Assembly (NCBI GenBank): GCA_024639185.1 | Contig: JAHEIW010000004.1 | Coordinates: 29,999 to 93,998 of the forward strand | Direction of reading: 5' to 3' | Length of the DNA stretch: 64,000 nt | DNA from: Deltaproteobacteria bacterium | Lineage (GTDB): Bacteria; Desulfobacterota; Desulfobacteria; Desulfobacterales; JAHEIW01 | In this document: positions 42,986-51,813 of the stretch, one piece after another | Position numbering within the stretch: position 1 is the stretch's first letter | Layout of the letters: every line of letters begins with the position of its first letter | Notes under the pieces: model-generated | Told to the model about the DNA's origin: nothing | The model's database searches: none | Seen by the model: only the letters and a program-made list of their open reading frames with translations | Translations under genes and position numbers: made by a program

Positions 42986-45382
42986 ATGTCGGACAACATA
43001 AAAGTGGCCCAAAACAATCCGCAATTGACCAGCGAGCGGGTCGCCCGTTTGCGCGCACGCCTGGTCGAAGCTCGCCCGCAGGTTTTTGCCGAAAGGGCGC
43101 TGCTGGTGACCGCAGCGTATCAAAATGCCGAAAACGACCCACCGACAATTTACCGCGCCAAAGCCCTGGATCGAATCCTGCGCAAAAGCGCGATCAGCAT
43201 AAAGGCCGATGAATTGATCGTGGGCTGCAAGGTTCCCGTGGCCAAAGGATCCCCGGTTTATCCTGAATTCAATGTGAAATGGCTTGAAGATGAGCTGGAC
43301 ACCCTGGCCGGCAGGGAAGAAACATCTTTTGACATTGACGCCGAAACGAAAATGGCCCTAAAAGAGCGGGTTATCCCCTATTGGAAAGGGCGAACCGTTT
43401 ATGACCGCATTTTAGAAAAGGCACCGGAGAAGGCATTGGCGGCCGAAGAAGAGGGTCTTTTATTTCATTATTACATCGATCGCAGCATCGGCCATATCTC
43501 GGTTAATTATGAAAAAGTACTCCAACTGGGGTTTTGCGGAATCAAGGCCGAAATTGCCGCCCGGCAGGCGCGGTTGGCTGAAACCCAGGCCGATTTTTCA
43601 CAAAAAAGCGCCTTTTATGATGCCCTCATAATAGTCGCCGACGCGGCGATCGCTTTTTCGCATCGATATGCAGAGTTGGCTTCCGATCTGGCGGCCGACT
43701 GCGCAGATCCGGTTCGCCGCGGGGAGCTGGAGAACATTGCTCTCATTTGCCGGCGTGTGCCGCAACACGGAGCTGAAACCTTGCACGAGGCGCTGCAGTC
43801 CTTCTGGTTTGTCCATCTCATCTTGAATCTTGAAAGCAATTCTTACGCCATTTCCCCCGGCCGCTTTTGCCAGTATGTCTACCCGTTTTATCAGGCCGAC
43901 CTCGAAAGCGGAAAAACCGATGAAGCCGGAGCGCAGGAATTGATCAATTGCCTGTGGATCAAATTTAACGAAATGACAGTGGCCAAAGCCGGTGCTTCCG
44001 CCAAAGCCAGCAACACCTATGTTGATTTTCAAAACCTGAATATCGGCGGCCTCGGGGCCGATGGCCGCGACGGCACCAATGACATCTCTTATTTTTGCCT
44101 TAACGCCCTTGATGCCCTGGCGCTCCCCCAGCCCCAGCTATCGTGTCTGGTCAGTTCCAAAACCGATAAGGATTTTATGATGCGGGCCTGTGAGGTTGTG
44201 CGCAACGGAACCGGCATGCCCGCCATGTTCAATGATGATGTCAAAGTCATCAGTTTGTTATCCAGCGGCAAAACACTGCTGGATGCCCGCAATGGCGGTG
44301 TTAACGGATGTGTCGAGGTCAATGCCCAGGGGTGCGACAACATGGCCTCCACCGGATATGTGAATTTACCCAAATGCCTCGAGCTGGCGCTCAACAACGG
44401 CGTCAGTATGACCAGTGGCAAACAGCTGGGACCGCGGACGGGTAATATCACCGGTTTCAACGCCTTTGAAGATGTGTGGCAGGCCTTTGGCCAACAGCTT
44501 AAAGCGGCGGTGGCCCTGAAGGTCTCCTATGATACGGCCGCCCTAAAAGCCTTTGCCAAACACTGCCCCGTCGTCTTTACATCCCTGGTGATGGACGATT
44601 GCATTGAAAAGGGAAAAGATTTTCATCAGGGCGGCGCGCGCTACAATGCGCCCATGATGTGCGGTGTGGGGCTGGGCACCTTGACGGACTCGCTGGCGGC
44701 CATCCGACAATTTTGTTTTTCGACCGGACAATACACTCTTGCGCAAATTCATGCAGCCCTGTCAGACGATTTTTCGTCCCAGCCACTTTTACAGAAGCAA
44801 CTCTGGAAAAATGGCCCGAAATTCGGCAACAACCATAAACACGTCGACCGGCTGGCAGCCAATAGCGTGAATCTGTTCAGTGACATCCTCGGCGGCCATC
44901 TGAATGCTCACGGCGAAGCGTATCGTGCCAACATGATCCCCACGACAACCCACATTCCCATGGGGCATGCCACGGCGGCGACTCCCGACGGTCGTTTTGC
45001 CGGTGCGCCCCTGTCTGAAGGCGTATCTCCCGTCCAGGGGCAGGATATGTCCGGGCCCACCGGCGTGATTCTATCACTGGTCAAGGTCGACCATGCCCGC
45101 ACGGCGGGCACCCTGCTGAACATGAAATTTACACCGCAAATTTTAGCCTGCCGGGAGCAATTGGAGAAATTTTCCGAACTGATACGGACCTATTTCGACC
45201 TCGGGGGCTACCACATGCAGTTCAACGTGGTTTCCAAAGAAACGCTGCTGGCCGCTCAGAAAGACCCCCGGTCGTATCGTTCTTTGATTGTAAGGGTCGC
45301 CGGCTACAGTGACTATTTTGTTTCGCTGAGCAAAGATTTGCAGGATGAAATCATCATGCGTACCGCCCACGGGGTCGAGTGA
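42986..45382 (+). CDS. Glycyl radical enzyme (dehydratase/HypD-like subgroup, substrate unknown)
   Basis: 798 residues. The PFL-like N-domain is followed by the active-site Cys442/Glu444 in NGGVNGCVEVNAQGCDNM and the radical Gly773 in IVRVAGYSDYF, 25 residues from the C-terminus. Regions such as DDCIEKGKDFHQGGARYN and GHATAATPDGRFAGAPLSEG place it among dehydratase/lyase GREs. By memory the closest look is 4-hydroxyproline dehydratase, but the loop after the Cys (VNAQGCDNMAST) differs. It performs radical chemistry without oxygen after activation by the next gene. The operon also encodes an SDR, suggesting a carbonyl intermediate. Confidence 0.93.
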   Translation: MSDNIKVAQNNPQLTSERVARLRARLVEARPQVFAERALLVTAAYQNAENDPPTIYRAKALDRILRKSAISIKADELIVGCKVPVAKGSPVYPEFNVKWLEDELDTLAGREETSFDIDAETKMALKERVIPYWKGRTVYDRILEKAPEKALAAEEEGLLFHYYIDRSIGHISVNYEKVLQLGFCGIKAEIAARQARLAETQADFSQKSAFYDALIIVADAAIAFSHRYAELASDLAADCADPVRRGELENIALICRRVPQHGAETLHEALQSFWFVHLILNLESNSYAISPGRFCQYVYPFYQADLESGKTDEAGAQELINCLWIKFNEMTVAKAGASAKASNTYVDFQNLNIGGLGADGRDGTNDISYFCLNALDALALPQPQLSCLVSSKTDKDFMMRACEVVRNGTGMPAMFNDDVKVISLLSSGKTLLDARNGGVNGCVEVNAQGCDNMASTGYVNLPKCLELALNNGVSMTSGKQLGPRTGNITGFNAFEDVWQAFGQQLKAAVALKVSYDTAALKAFAKHCPVVFTSLVMDDCIEKGKDFHQGGARYNAPMMCGVGLGTLTDSLAAIRQFCFSTGQYTLAQIHAALSDDFSSQPLLQKQLWKNGPKFGNNHKHVDRLAANSVNLFSDILGGHLNAHGEAYRANMIPTTTHIPMGHATAATPDGRFAGAPLSEGVSPVQGQDMSGPTGVILSLVKVDHARTAGTLLNMKFTPQILACREQLEKFSELIRTYFDLGGYHMQFNVVSKETLLAAQKDPRSYRSLIVRVAGYSDYFVSLSKDLQDEIIMRTAHGVE

Positions 45383-46320
45383 TGCTGCAAACCGATACAG
45401 CCCTGGTATTTGATATCAAGCATTATGCCATTCATGACGGACCGGGTATCCGGACCACCGTTTTCATGAAAGGTTGCCCCTTAAGATGCCGGTGGTGCGC
45501 CAATCCCGAATCACAAAATGCCCACCCGGAAGTGCTGTACAACCGGGATCATTGCACCCTGTGCCGCGAATGCGAGCAGGCCTGTCCGAATGCCGCCGTT
45601 GAATTTGAGTCCGGCCGGCGCCGGCACTATCCGGAGCGCTGCACCGGATGCGGCCTCTGTGCCCGGGTCTGCCTGTCCGATGCGGTCGTACTGTGCGGTT
45701 ATACGATTGATGTCAAAACGCTCTGGCAGCAGATCAAAGCGGATCGTGCCTTCTGGGACCGCTCCAGCGGCGGCGTCACCCTCTCCGGCGGTGAGCCCTT
45801 GCTCCAACGGGAGTTTGCCCGGGCGTTTCTTTCCCATTGCCAGAGCCGCCGGGTCCATACGGCGATTGAAACCTGCGGTCATGCGGCTGAAGCGCATTTC
45901 GATGCCATGCTTTCGCATGTGGACCTGGTCATCTTTGATTTTAAAATGGAAGACACCGCTGCCCATGCGCGGTACACGGCCGTATCGAACCATCGGATCA
46001 AAACCAATTTATTAAACCTGTTAAAAAGCAACAAAGATGTTCTGGTGCGCTGGCCGCTGATACCCGGTTACAATGATTCTCCGGGCATGATCAAAAAAAC
46101 CGGTGCGTTTCTGGCAAAAGCTCGTACGGGGCTCCCGGTTGAAGTTTTGCCCTATCATGGCCTGGGAGCGAATAAATACGCGCACCTGGGTCGGCCCTAT
46201 GCACTTTCAGAAGTTAAAACGCCCGACGACCTTCAACTGAAAGCGGTGGCCGATTCTCTGCGCGGATTTGATCTGGATCTCAAGCTGGCTTACAGCCAGC
46301 AAACCGAAAAACGGATCTAA
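45382..46320 (+). CDS. Glycyl radical enzyme activase (radical SAM, with ferredoxin domain)
   Basis: 312 residues; the ATG at 45382 overlaps the GRE stop by one base (a GTG lies one codon earlier). The radical-SAM cluster motif is CPLRCRWC (CxxxCxxC). An inserted ferredoxin domain holds CTLCRECEQACP and CTGCGLCARVC for two 4Fe-4S clusters. SAM-binding SSGGVTLSGGEPLLQ follows. The enzyme installs the Gly773 radical on its partner. Translational coupling fits the stoichiometric need for a matched activase. Confidence 0.95.
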   Translation: MLQTDTALVFDIKHYAIHDGPGIRTTVFMKGCPLRCRWCANPESQNAHPEVLYNRDHCTLCRECEQACPNAAVEFESGRRRHYPERCTGCGLCARVCLSDAVVLCGYTIDVKTLWQQIKADRAFWDRSSGGVTLSGGEPLLQREFARAFLSHCQSRRVHTAIETCGHAAEAHFDAMLSHVDLVIFDFKMEDTAAHARYTAVSNHRIKTNLLNLLKSNKDVLVRWPLIPGYNDSPGMIKKTGAFLAKARTGLPVEVLPYHGLGANKYAHLGRPYALSEVKTPDDLQLKAVADSLRGFDLDLKLAYSQQTEKRI

Positions 46321-46356
46321 CACAGCACCTTAATATTTTCATACCGGGGGGGACAA

Positions 46357-47097
46357 ATGCCTTTAAAAGATAAGACAGCCCTGGTAACCGGTGCCAGAGT
46401 CGGTATCGGCAGGGCCATTGCCGTGCATCTGGCCGATCAGGGTGCCAATATCATCGCCTGTTCACGAACACTTTCGCCGGATGACACCGTTATTGCAGAG
46501 TGCGCCTCCAAAGGATCAAAGGCCCTGGCGGTGGCAGCCGATGTCGCTGCGCTGCAGGATTGCGTGCAAGTCGTAAAAAAAGGGATAGATCGTTTCGGGC
46601 GAATTGATATCCTGGTCAATAATGCCGGCATATATCCTTCAGCACCTTTGCTGGAAATAGACGAGCAGACCTGGGACCGGGTTTTTGCCGTCAATCTTAA
46701 GGGGACCCTGTTTGCCGCCCAGAGCGTGGCCAAACTGGCAATGATTCCTCAAAAAAGCGGTAGAATTATCAATATCAGCTCCTGCGATGGCCGACGGCCG
46801 ACAGCCGGAATCGCCCATTATGCTGCATCCAAGGCCGGTGTTATCAGTCTGACCAAATCGATGGCCCTGGAGCTGGCGCCCCATAACATCACCGCCAATG
46901 CGGTTGCGCCGGGCTGGGTGGAAACCGAAGCCATACTGAAGTCCGATCGCTGGAAAACGGCTGTTGAGGAAATTCCGCTGGGCAGGCTTGCCCGGCCGGA
47001 AGAGATCGCCGGGATGGTCGCCTTTCTAGCAGACGGCAGTGCCGGGTATATTACCGGCGCGACGTTTGATATCAACGGCGGCCTCATTATGGATTAG
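46357..47097 (+). CDS. Short-chain dehydrogenase/reductase
   Basis: 246 residues. NAD(P) motif TGARVGIGRA, NNAGIYPS, catalytic Ser in INISSCDG, Tyr-Lys in YAASK, and a C-terminus GATFDINGGLIMD as in FabG-like enzymes. Reduces a ketone/aldehyde or oxidises an alcohol. In the GRE operon it most likely processes the product of the radical reaction or prepares the substrate (inference). GGGGGG-type site upstream of the ATG. Confidence 0.9.
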   Translation: MPLKDKTALVTGARVGIGRAIAVHLADQGANIIACSRTLSPDDTVIAECASKGSKALAVAADVAALQDCVQVVKKGIDRFGRIDILVNNAGIYPSAPLLEIDEQTWDRVFAVNLKGTLFAAQSVAKLAMIPQKSGRIINISSCDGRRPTAGIAHYAASKAGVISLTKSMALELAPHNITANAVAPGWVETEAILKSDRWKTAVEEIPLGRLARPEEIAGMVAFLADGSAGYITGATFDINGGLIMD

Positions 47098-47141
47098 AAA
47101 ACATCATACCTGTTGATTGATTTTACGGAAAGAAGGACAAC

Positions 47142-47657
47142 ATGAAGCACATCTCCTTTGCAGCGCTTGCCGATAAAGCGGCTGAATTAAATCAGGCCGG
47201 CGAAAAATGGCATTTTCACATGATCGGCCGCGCCTGCATATTCAGCCGGTTAAAGAACGAATATGAAATCATCATCGAAATCGAATCGACGGGTGAAGAA
47301 TTGGCGTGCCGTTTTTCCGAAAAACCCCTATCGGAAACGCGCCGGATGGCCGAACTGTGCTACGGGCCCGGCTTTTTAAACAATGAAGAGAACTCTGATG
47401 ACACGATTACGACTGATCAGAAGGCGGATCAAAACGAAGCATTCGGTACGATAATGGATCGCGCCCGGGCCAGTTGCGCAGCCGGCACAGCCTGGCACAA
47501 CCATCATCTTTTCCCCGGGTGCATTTTCAATCCTCAAAGAGGAAAACACAGCATTGTTTTTGAAGATGAAAGCAATGGAGAAGCGCTGTATGCATACTAT
47601 GACCATGATCCGGTAAAAGATCTGGCCAAACTGGAAGCGCTTTTTTTCGCTAAATGA
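47142..47657 (+). CDS. Unrecognised protein with duplicated WHxH-C-F unit
   Basis: 171 residues with two halves of the same pattern. Half 1: KWHFHMIGRACIFSRLKNEY with a following ESTGEELACRFS. Half 2: AWHNHHLFPGCIFNPQRGKH with EDESNGEALYAYY. Shared positions: WHxH, a Cys followed by IF about 5 residues later, and xESxGExLxxxY/F, then an acidic helix (EALFF / ELCYG). The His-x-His plus Cys set could bind a metal. No signal peptide. It is last in the GRE operon, 44 bp after the SDR. I do not recognise the family. Confidence 0.7.
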   Translation: MKHISFAALADKAAELNQAGEKWHFHMIGRACIFSRLKNEYEIIIEIESTGEELACRFSEKPLSETRRMAELCYGPGFLNNEENSDDTITTDQKADQNEAFGTIMDRARASCAAGTAWHNHHLFPGCIFNPQRGKHSIVFEDESNGEALYAYYDHDPVKDLAKLEALFFAK

Positions 47658-47695
47658 TGACCCCGTCAAAATAGATCCGGGGAGGAGAAATAACA

Positions 47696-48361
47696 TTATT
47701 GCTGCCGGCCGGGTGTCCCCATTGCACTGAATGCGCCAACCAATTCCGGTGGGTTTTTGAAGGCAGCGTGTGCCCCGGCGCGCTCTAATTCATCTTTGGT
47801 TCCGTATCCCCACAGAACGCCAAAACCACTGACGTCATTTTCTTTCGCACCGATCATATCGTGCTCGCGATCACCGATCATCGCCGCCTCAGAAGGCGCC
47901 ATCCTTTCTGTTTGCAGAATATGGGAAATGAGACTTGTCTTATCGCCCCGGGTCCCATCGAGCTCGCATCCATGGATACATTTAAAGTAGCGTAGCAAAT
48001 CAAAGTGAGCGATAATCCGCTTTGCAAATAGGGTGGGTTTTGACGTGGCCACATAGAGTGTATGGCCATCTTTCTGCAGGGCTTGCAGTGCATCAGGAAT
48101 GCCGTCATAGACCTGATTTTCAAATAGCCCGACGGTGCCAAAGCGTTGACGATAAAGCGTAACGGCCTTTTCAATAAGTGCCTGGTCGTCAGAAGCCAGC
48201 AGCTTCGCGAAACTGTCCCGTAATGGGGGGCCGATGCACCAGCGTAAATTCTCCCCGGGCGGCAATGGTTTGCCCAGCTTCTCCAGTGCATACAGGATGC
48301 ATCTGGTAATACCTGCCAGAGGGTCGGTCAGCGTACCATCCAGATCAAATAAGAGATTCAT
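47696..48361 (-). CDS. HAD-superfamily hydrolase, phosphoglycolate phosphatase-like
   Basis: 221 residues from ATG at 48361 (MNLLFDLDGTLTDP, AGGA upstream); the frame to 48400 adds nothing conserved. HAD motifs: FDLDGTLTD, VATSKPTLF, the Lys in GTRGDKTSLI, and MIGDREHDMIGA. The cap is the alpha-helical type of Gph/PpaX. Substrate unassigned. An integron attC site lies just upstream of its start, separating it from the AKR gene. Confidence 0.88.
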   Translation of the reverse strand: MNLLFDLDGTLTDPLAGITRCILYALEKLGKPLPPGENLRWCIGPPLRDSFAKLLASDDQALIEKAVTLYRQRFGTVGLFENQVYDGIPDALQALQKDGHTLYVATSKPTLFAKRIIAHFDLLRYFKCIHGCELDGTRGDKTSLISHILQTERMAPSEAAMIGDREHDMIGAKENDVSGFGVLWGYGTKDELERAGAHAAFKNPPELVGAFSAMGTPGRQQ

Positions 48362-48405
48362 TGTTTTTCCTGCGAAGTTTCTTTTTTCTGGACATAGCAC
48401 TGTAT

Positions 48406-48466
48406 GTCCAACGACAAAAGCTAAGCGGCGCCGCTTTTTGGCGTCCGCTTCAGCGACTTGTTAGGT
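48406..48466 (-). repeat. Integron attC recombination site
   Basis: 61 bp. Read on the minus strand: R'' ACCTAAC, then AAGTC, GCTGAAGCGG, a spacer ending GCGC, CCGCTTAGC, TTTTGTC, and R' GTTGGAC. R'' fits RYYYAAC and R' fits GTTRRRY. The inner arms GCTGAAGCGG and CCGCTTAGC pair with one extrahelical base in the R'' half, as in classical attC sites such as aadA1. That polarity puts the aldo/keto reductase gene in the cassette. Confidence 0.85.
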
Positions 48467-49563
48467 GAAAAGCTTTTGCCCCCAGGCTGGGAATCAGGGC
48501 CCGCAACTGTTACTGGTTGACCGCCGCCATTCCTTCGGGCGAGTATCGATCCCCGAGCACCTGATCAGCCAATTCATTGAGCGTAGCTCGATTCTCCTCT
48601 GTGAGGCGACAGTCAAGTGCTCCCAGGTTGGTCTGGAGATTGGCGAGCTTGGTCGTGCCTGGAATGGCTACAACATGATCCCCGTGGTCCAACACCCAAG
48701 CCAAAGCAACCTGCGCTGCCACGCATCCCTTTTGGGCAGCAATCTCCTTGATCGCCTCCACCAGTTTGAGGTTAGACTCGATGTTTCCCGGCTGAAACCG
48801 AGGCTGCATCTGGGTCCGGAAATCAGTCTCGCTGGTGGGCCGATCGCTGGTTGAGGTGTAGCGGCCGGTCAACATTCCCCTACCTAAGGGCGAGTAGGCT
48901 ACCAAGCTGATGCCAAGCTCCACACATGTGGGGAGTATGTCCTTCTCAATATCCCGGCTAAATATCGAGTACTCGGTCTGAAGGGCAGCAATGGGATGAA
49001 CAGCATGTGCCCGCTCAATCGTCTTGGCTGAAGCCTCTGACAAGCCAACAGCCCTGATCTTGCCCTCTTGAACTAACTTCGCCATCTCGCCGACTGTATC
49101 CTCGATCTGCGTGGCCGGATCAACACGGTGGAGATAATACAGGTCGATCTTCTCGATACCCAGACGCTTAAGACTCTTTTCGCAAGAGTTCCGGACATTG
49201 GCCGGAGAGCCGTCCACCCCCACGAAGGCGCCCGTGGCCGGGTCCCGTTGGGGACCAAACTTGGTCGCCAGAACAATTTGGTCCCAACGTCCGGCGAAAG
49301 CCTTACCCAGTAGTTGCTCGTTGCGTCCTTGGCCGTAGATTTCCGCGGTATCAAAATGAGTGATACCCAGATCTACGGCCCGGTGGAGTAGATTGATGGC
49401 CTCCGACTCTTGCGTCGGTTCCCCGTAAAACTCGGAAAGTCCCATACATCCAAGTCCAATGGCCGATACTGAAATCCCTGATTGCCCAAGATTACGCGAC
49501 AACATAACGCCTCCTTTACCCCTATACATAGACTTGATTCCTATTCCCTCAATTAGCACCTAA
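48412..49563 (-). mobile_element. Lone integron gene cassette (1152 bp)
   Basis: Bounded by an R'-type core site GTTAGGT on the minus strand at 49564-49558 and by the attC at 48406-48466. The 5' boundary (GTTAGGTG) is the exact reverse complement of this cassette's own R'' (CACCTAAC). That identity is expected if it closed into a circle. It contains one gene (AKR) with a 58-nt leader and 44 nt between stop and attC. No integrase, attI or second attC is present in the window. Confidence 0.8.
48510..49505 (-). CDS. Aldo/keto reductase carried on an integron cassette
   Basis: 331 residues from ATG at 49505, with AAAGGAGG at 6 nt; the frame to 49559 runs into the cassette border. AKR fold: SAIGLGCMGLSEFYG, catalytic FDTAEIYG (Asp, Tyr), LATKFG (Lys), YYLHRVD (His), and NADPH-binding IPGTTKLANLQTNL. 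Reduces aldehydes or ketones with NADPH; typical of the AKR13-like group with broad substrates. It is the sole gene of the cassette, its promoter presumably outside or in the 58-nt leader. Confidence 0.92.
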   Translation of the reverse strand: MLSRNLGQSGISVSAIGLGCMGLSEFYGEPTQESEAINLLHRAVDLGITHFDTAEIYGQGRNEQLLGKAFAGRWDQIVLATKFGPQRDPATGAFVGVDGSPANVRNSCEKSLKRLGIEKIDLYYLHRVDPATQIEDTVGEMAKLVQEGKIRAVGLSEASAKTIERAHAVHPIAALQTEYSIFSRDIEKDILPTCVELGISLVAYSPLGRGMLTGRYTSTSDRPTSETDFRTQMQPRFQPGNIESNLKLVEAIKEIAAQKGCVAAQVALAWVLDHGDHVVAIPGTTKLANLQTNLGALDCRLTEENRATLNELADQVLGDRYSPEGMAAVNQ

Positions 49564-49564
49564 C
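49557..49564 (-). other. Cassette 5' core site (R'-type)
   Basis: CACCTAAC on the plus strand, i.e. GTTAGGTG on the minus strand. It matches GTTRRRY and complements R'' of the attC at 48460-48467. The crossover would fall between 49564 and 49563. No complete attC or attI could be made out in the 300 bp beyond, which hold no gene. Confidence 0.65.
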
Positions 49565-49857
49565 GTCAGTGAGTTGCATTTTTGCATGCATACTGGTCAA
49601 ATGATGGAAAAATACGATGATATTATAAAAATGCGTTTTGTTTACTTTCCACACAGAATCCGCAATACAAAAAATTATACAATCGAACGCTGACTTACGC
49701 AACAAACTGTGAACGGTGTTTTTTAGTACGCTGATTTTTCTTCCCGTTCATCATTTGATAAACGCTAAAAAGAAAAATGAGTCTGCATATGATCAGAAAA
49801 TTCGAAGATATTTTAGACATTGCTCAGCATTTATTTTTTCACCTCTTTGCAATTAAC
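49565..49857. other. AT-rich intergenic stretch upstream of the cassette
   Basis: No gene. A TTTTTCTT / AAGAAAAA inverted repeat lies at about 49735-49790, possibly a transcript end for the cyclic-nucleotide domain gene. If an attI site exists it is not recognisable by eye. Confidence 0.3.
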
Positions 49858-50304
49858 TTAGACAAACGTTTCTCCGCTGAATAATTTTTCATAGCGGGCA
49901 TAGTTTTCCAGCAGGCGATCACCAAGCATTGCGGCCAGACGCTGAAAGAAGATCAGGCCATTGGCAGGATCTATTTCTAATAGCTTTCTCAGTTTGCGCC
50001 GGTGAAGTTTGCGGATCGTCGTCGCTGCAACGCATACTGCAGTTGCGGAATACGTCGCGCGGCCCACCAGACTGGACCATCCAAAGGTCTCGCCGGGGCG
50101 ACTGACGATATGGACCACATGACCGGTTTCACCCATCTTCAAATGGACACGGCCGATCAACAGAAGATATGCGTGATCCGCCGGGTCCCCTTTTTCAAAG
50201 AGAATATCGCCCTTCGCATATTCTTCTTTGGCCGAAGCAGCGGTGAGCCCATCCACAAAGTCCTGGCCCACTCCGCGTGTAAGATCTACCTGCTGAATAT
50301 ACAT
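49858..50304 (-). CDS. Cyclic nucleotide-binding domain protein (no DNA-binding domain)
   Basis: 148 residues. A single cNMP-binding beta roll (YAKGDILFEKGDPADHAYLLLIGRVHL, RPGETFGWSSLVGRATYSATAVC) followed by helices (LRKLLEIDPANGLIFFQRLAAML). The phosphate-binding cassette reads GWSSLVGRATYSA, with the Arg present. The Crp-type helix-turn-helix is absent, so it is a regulatory subunit-like protein, not a transcription factor. AAAGGAG precedes the ATG. Partner unknown. Confidence 0.82.
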   Translation of the reverse strand: MYIQQVDLTRGVGQDFVDGLTAASAKEEYAKGDILFEKGDPADHAYLLLIGRVHLKMGETGHVVHIVSRPGETFGWSSLVGRATYSATAVCVAATTIRKLHRRKLRKLLEIDPANGLIFFQRLAAMLGDRLLENYARYEKLFSGETFV

Positions 50305-50526
50305 GCGTTGTGCTCCTTTCTGCAGACGCTTTCACACCGGCATTCTGTATGAAAATTACATAGCAATCTAATCCGCTAGACCCATTAGCACGAACTACTT
50401 CCGAGCGTCAATAAAGGGCCTAAACTTTCAAATCCCAAATTTCCTGAAATTATTGAAAAAGAACAAAAGCTGCTTAATTTAACCTCACCGTAAACGATTT
50501 CGCAATGCTTATCGCCGCCAAAAGTA

Positions 50527-51297
50527 ATGATGATGCTGCATTACCTGACAGACAAAAATGTTTTTCAAGTCGTTTTGGCCGTAATCGGACTGTTGAGCTG
50601 TATCGGGTTGCTGAACGGTTGCACCGAGGTGGTTGTGCCCGGGGCGATGGCCGGGGGCGGCGAGTACTATCGCTATACGACCTCGAATATTGCCAAAGAA
50701 ACCCTAATGGGCGATGAGCCAGAGATTACAGCGGCTGCCCGAAAGGCCCTGACACGCATGGACGTGCGGGTGCATTCAGTAACGCCCTATACAGATGAGA
50801 CCGTTATTCTGGCCTCTACACCTGAATTGGCGATTAACATCAAAATTGTTCCGGTGACATCCAAATCCACCCAGGTTATTGTGGATGCCAAAGAAGATCA
50901 CATCATCAAAAAAGACAAAGCAACCGCCGATGCCATCTTAGCCCAGATTCGACAGGCGCTGGCCGATGAGGCTTCCGCTGATAATGTGTTTTCAAAGGTT
51001 TTTGTAAAAAACAATTGTCAACACCGCATTTATGTGGCCGTGCGTTTTTTGACGGCTAAAAGTGAGCCGGAACACTGGGCAACCCGGGGCTGGTTTTCGC
51101 TGAATGCGGGCCAAAAAAAACACATTGCCGATACCCGCAACCGCTTCATTTATTTTTATGCCGAAACACGCTTGAAGGATAAACGGTACTGGGGAGGCAA
51201 TGATTTTTACTGGTTCGAAGGCCAGCGCTTCGGATTTTTCAAAGCGGATTTTGGCCATGAAACCGGTGACATCACCCAATCCTTCGGTTGTGATTAA
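50527..51297 (+). CDS. DUF3568-like lipoprotein fused to a DUF1036 domain
   Basis: 256 residues. The signal peptide ends in a lipobox (LLSCIGLLNGC). Residues about 30-150 resemble the small DUF3568 lipoproteins (YRYTTSNIAKETLMGDEPEI, ALTRMDVRVHSVTP, IVPVTSKSTQVIVDAKED). Residues about 160-256 match DUF1036 (VFVKNNCQHRIYVAVRF, ATRGWFSLNAGQKKHIADT, FYWFEGQRFGFFKADFG). Neither domain has a known activity. The fusion suggests an envelope-surface protein. Confidence 0.65.
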   Translation: MMMLHYLTDKNVFQVVLAVIGLLSCIGLLNGCTEVVVPGAMAGGGEYYRYTTSNIAKETLMGDEPEITAAARKALTRMDVRVHSVTPYTDETVILASTPELAINIKIVPVTSKSTQVIVDAKEDHIIKKDKATADAILAQIRQALADEASADNVFSKVFVKNNCQHRIYVAVRFLTAKSEPEHWATRGWFSLNAGQKKHIADTRNRFIYFYAETRLKDKRYWGGNDFYWFEGQRFGFFKADFGHETGDITQSFGCD

Positions 51298-51513
51298 CGT
51301 CTGCTGACGTATTGCCAATGCACCTCCCCCCTTTTATTGCGCGGCAAAATTAAATCTTGACATATGCCACAATGTGGTATATCGCGATCTCAGTAGGTTG
51401 CACCAAGTTGCTAAACAGCTAATTCATCCCGTTTAATTGTACGCTGACCCTGAGCGGTAGTGCGATTAAGATCTTTGAACTCGAATGCGACAGCCGTTAA
51501 ATGGAGGTGAGGC

Positions 51514-51813
51514 ATGGAAGCTGCGACAGACTATCGAAAATGCAAACGGTTTTACCATAATTCCACTATTTTGCTGGAGGATGAGCACAAAGGCTCCTTT
51601 GCCTATGGTAAAATTTGTAATATGAGTGGTGCCGGTATGTTTTTTGTCACAGAATTTGCCTTCCGACCCGGAACGCAGGTTCGATTCAGACTTGGTAACC
51701 CACCTTTTAAATCCTGCCCCAATGAATTTTGCGGAATCGTTAAATGGTGCAAGGACACCGGCGATGAGGACGGCTCTGATTATGCGTTTGGTGTCGGTGT
51801 TGAATTCTGCTAA
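51514..51813 (+). CDS. Single PilZ-domain protein
   Basis: 99 residues, GGAGGTGAGG before the ATG. RKCKRFYHN supplies an RxxxR-like start, and NMSGAGMFFVTE is the (D/N)xSxxG motif, so cyclic di-GMP binding is plausible. The rest is a beta barrel (VRFRLGNPPFKSCPNEFCGIVKWC) with several Cys. It stands alone, ending exactly where a long palindromic repeat begins. Confidence 0.8.
   Translation: MEAATDYRKCKRFYHNSTILLEDEHKGSFAYGKICNMSGAGMFFVTEFAFRPGTQVRFRLGNPPFKSCPNEFCGIVKWCKDTGDEDGSDYAFGVGVEFC

Noticed and set aside
47696-48361. HAD gene as a second integron cassette
   Set aside because: No attC or matching R'' (GTTGGAC on the plus strand) follows its 3' end.
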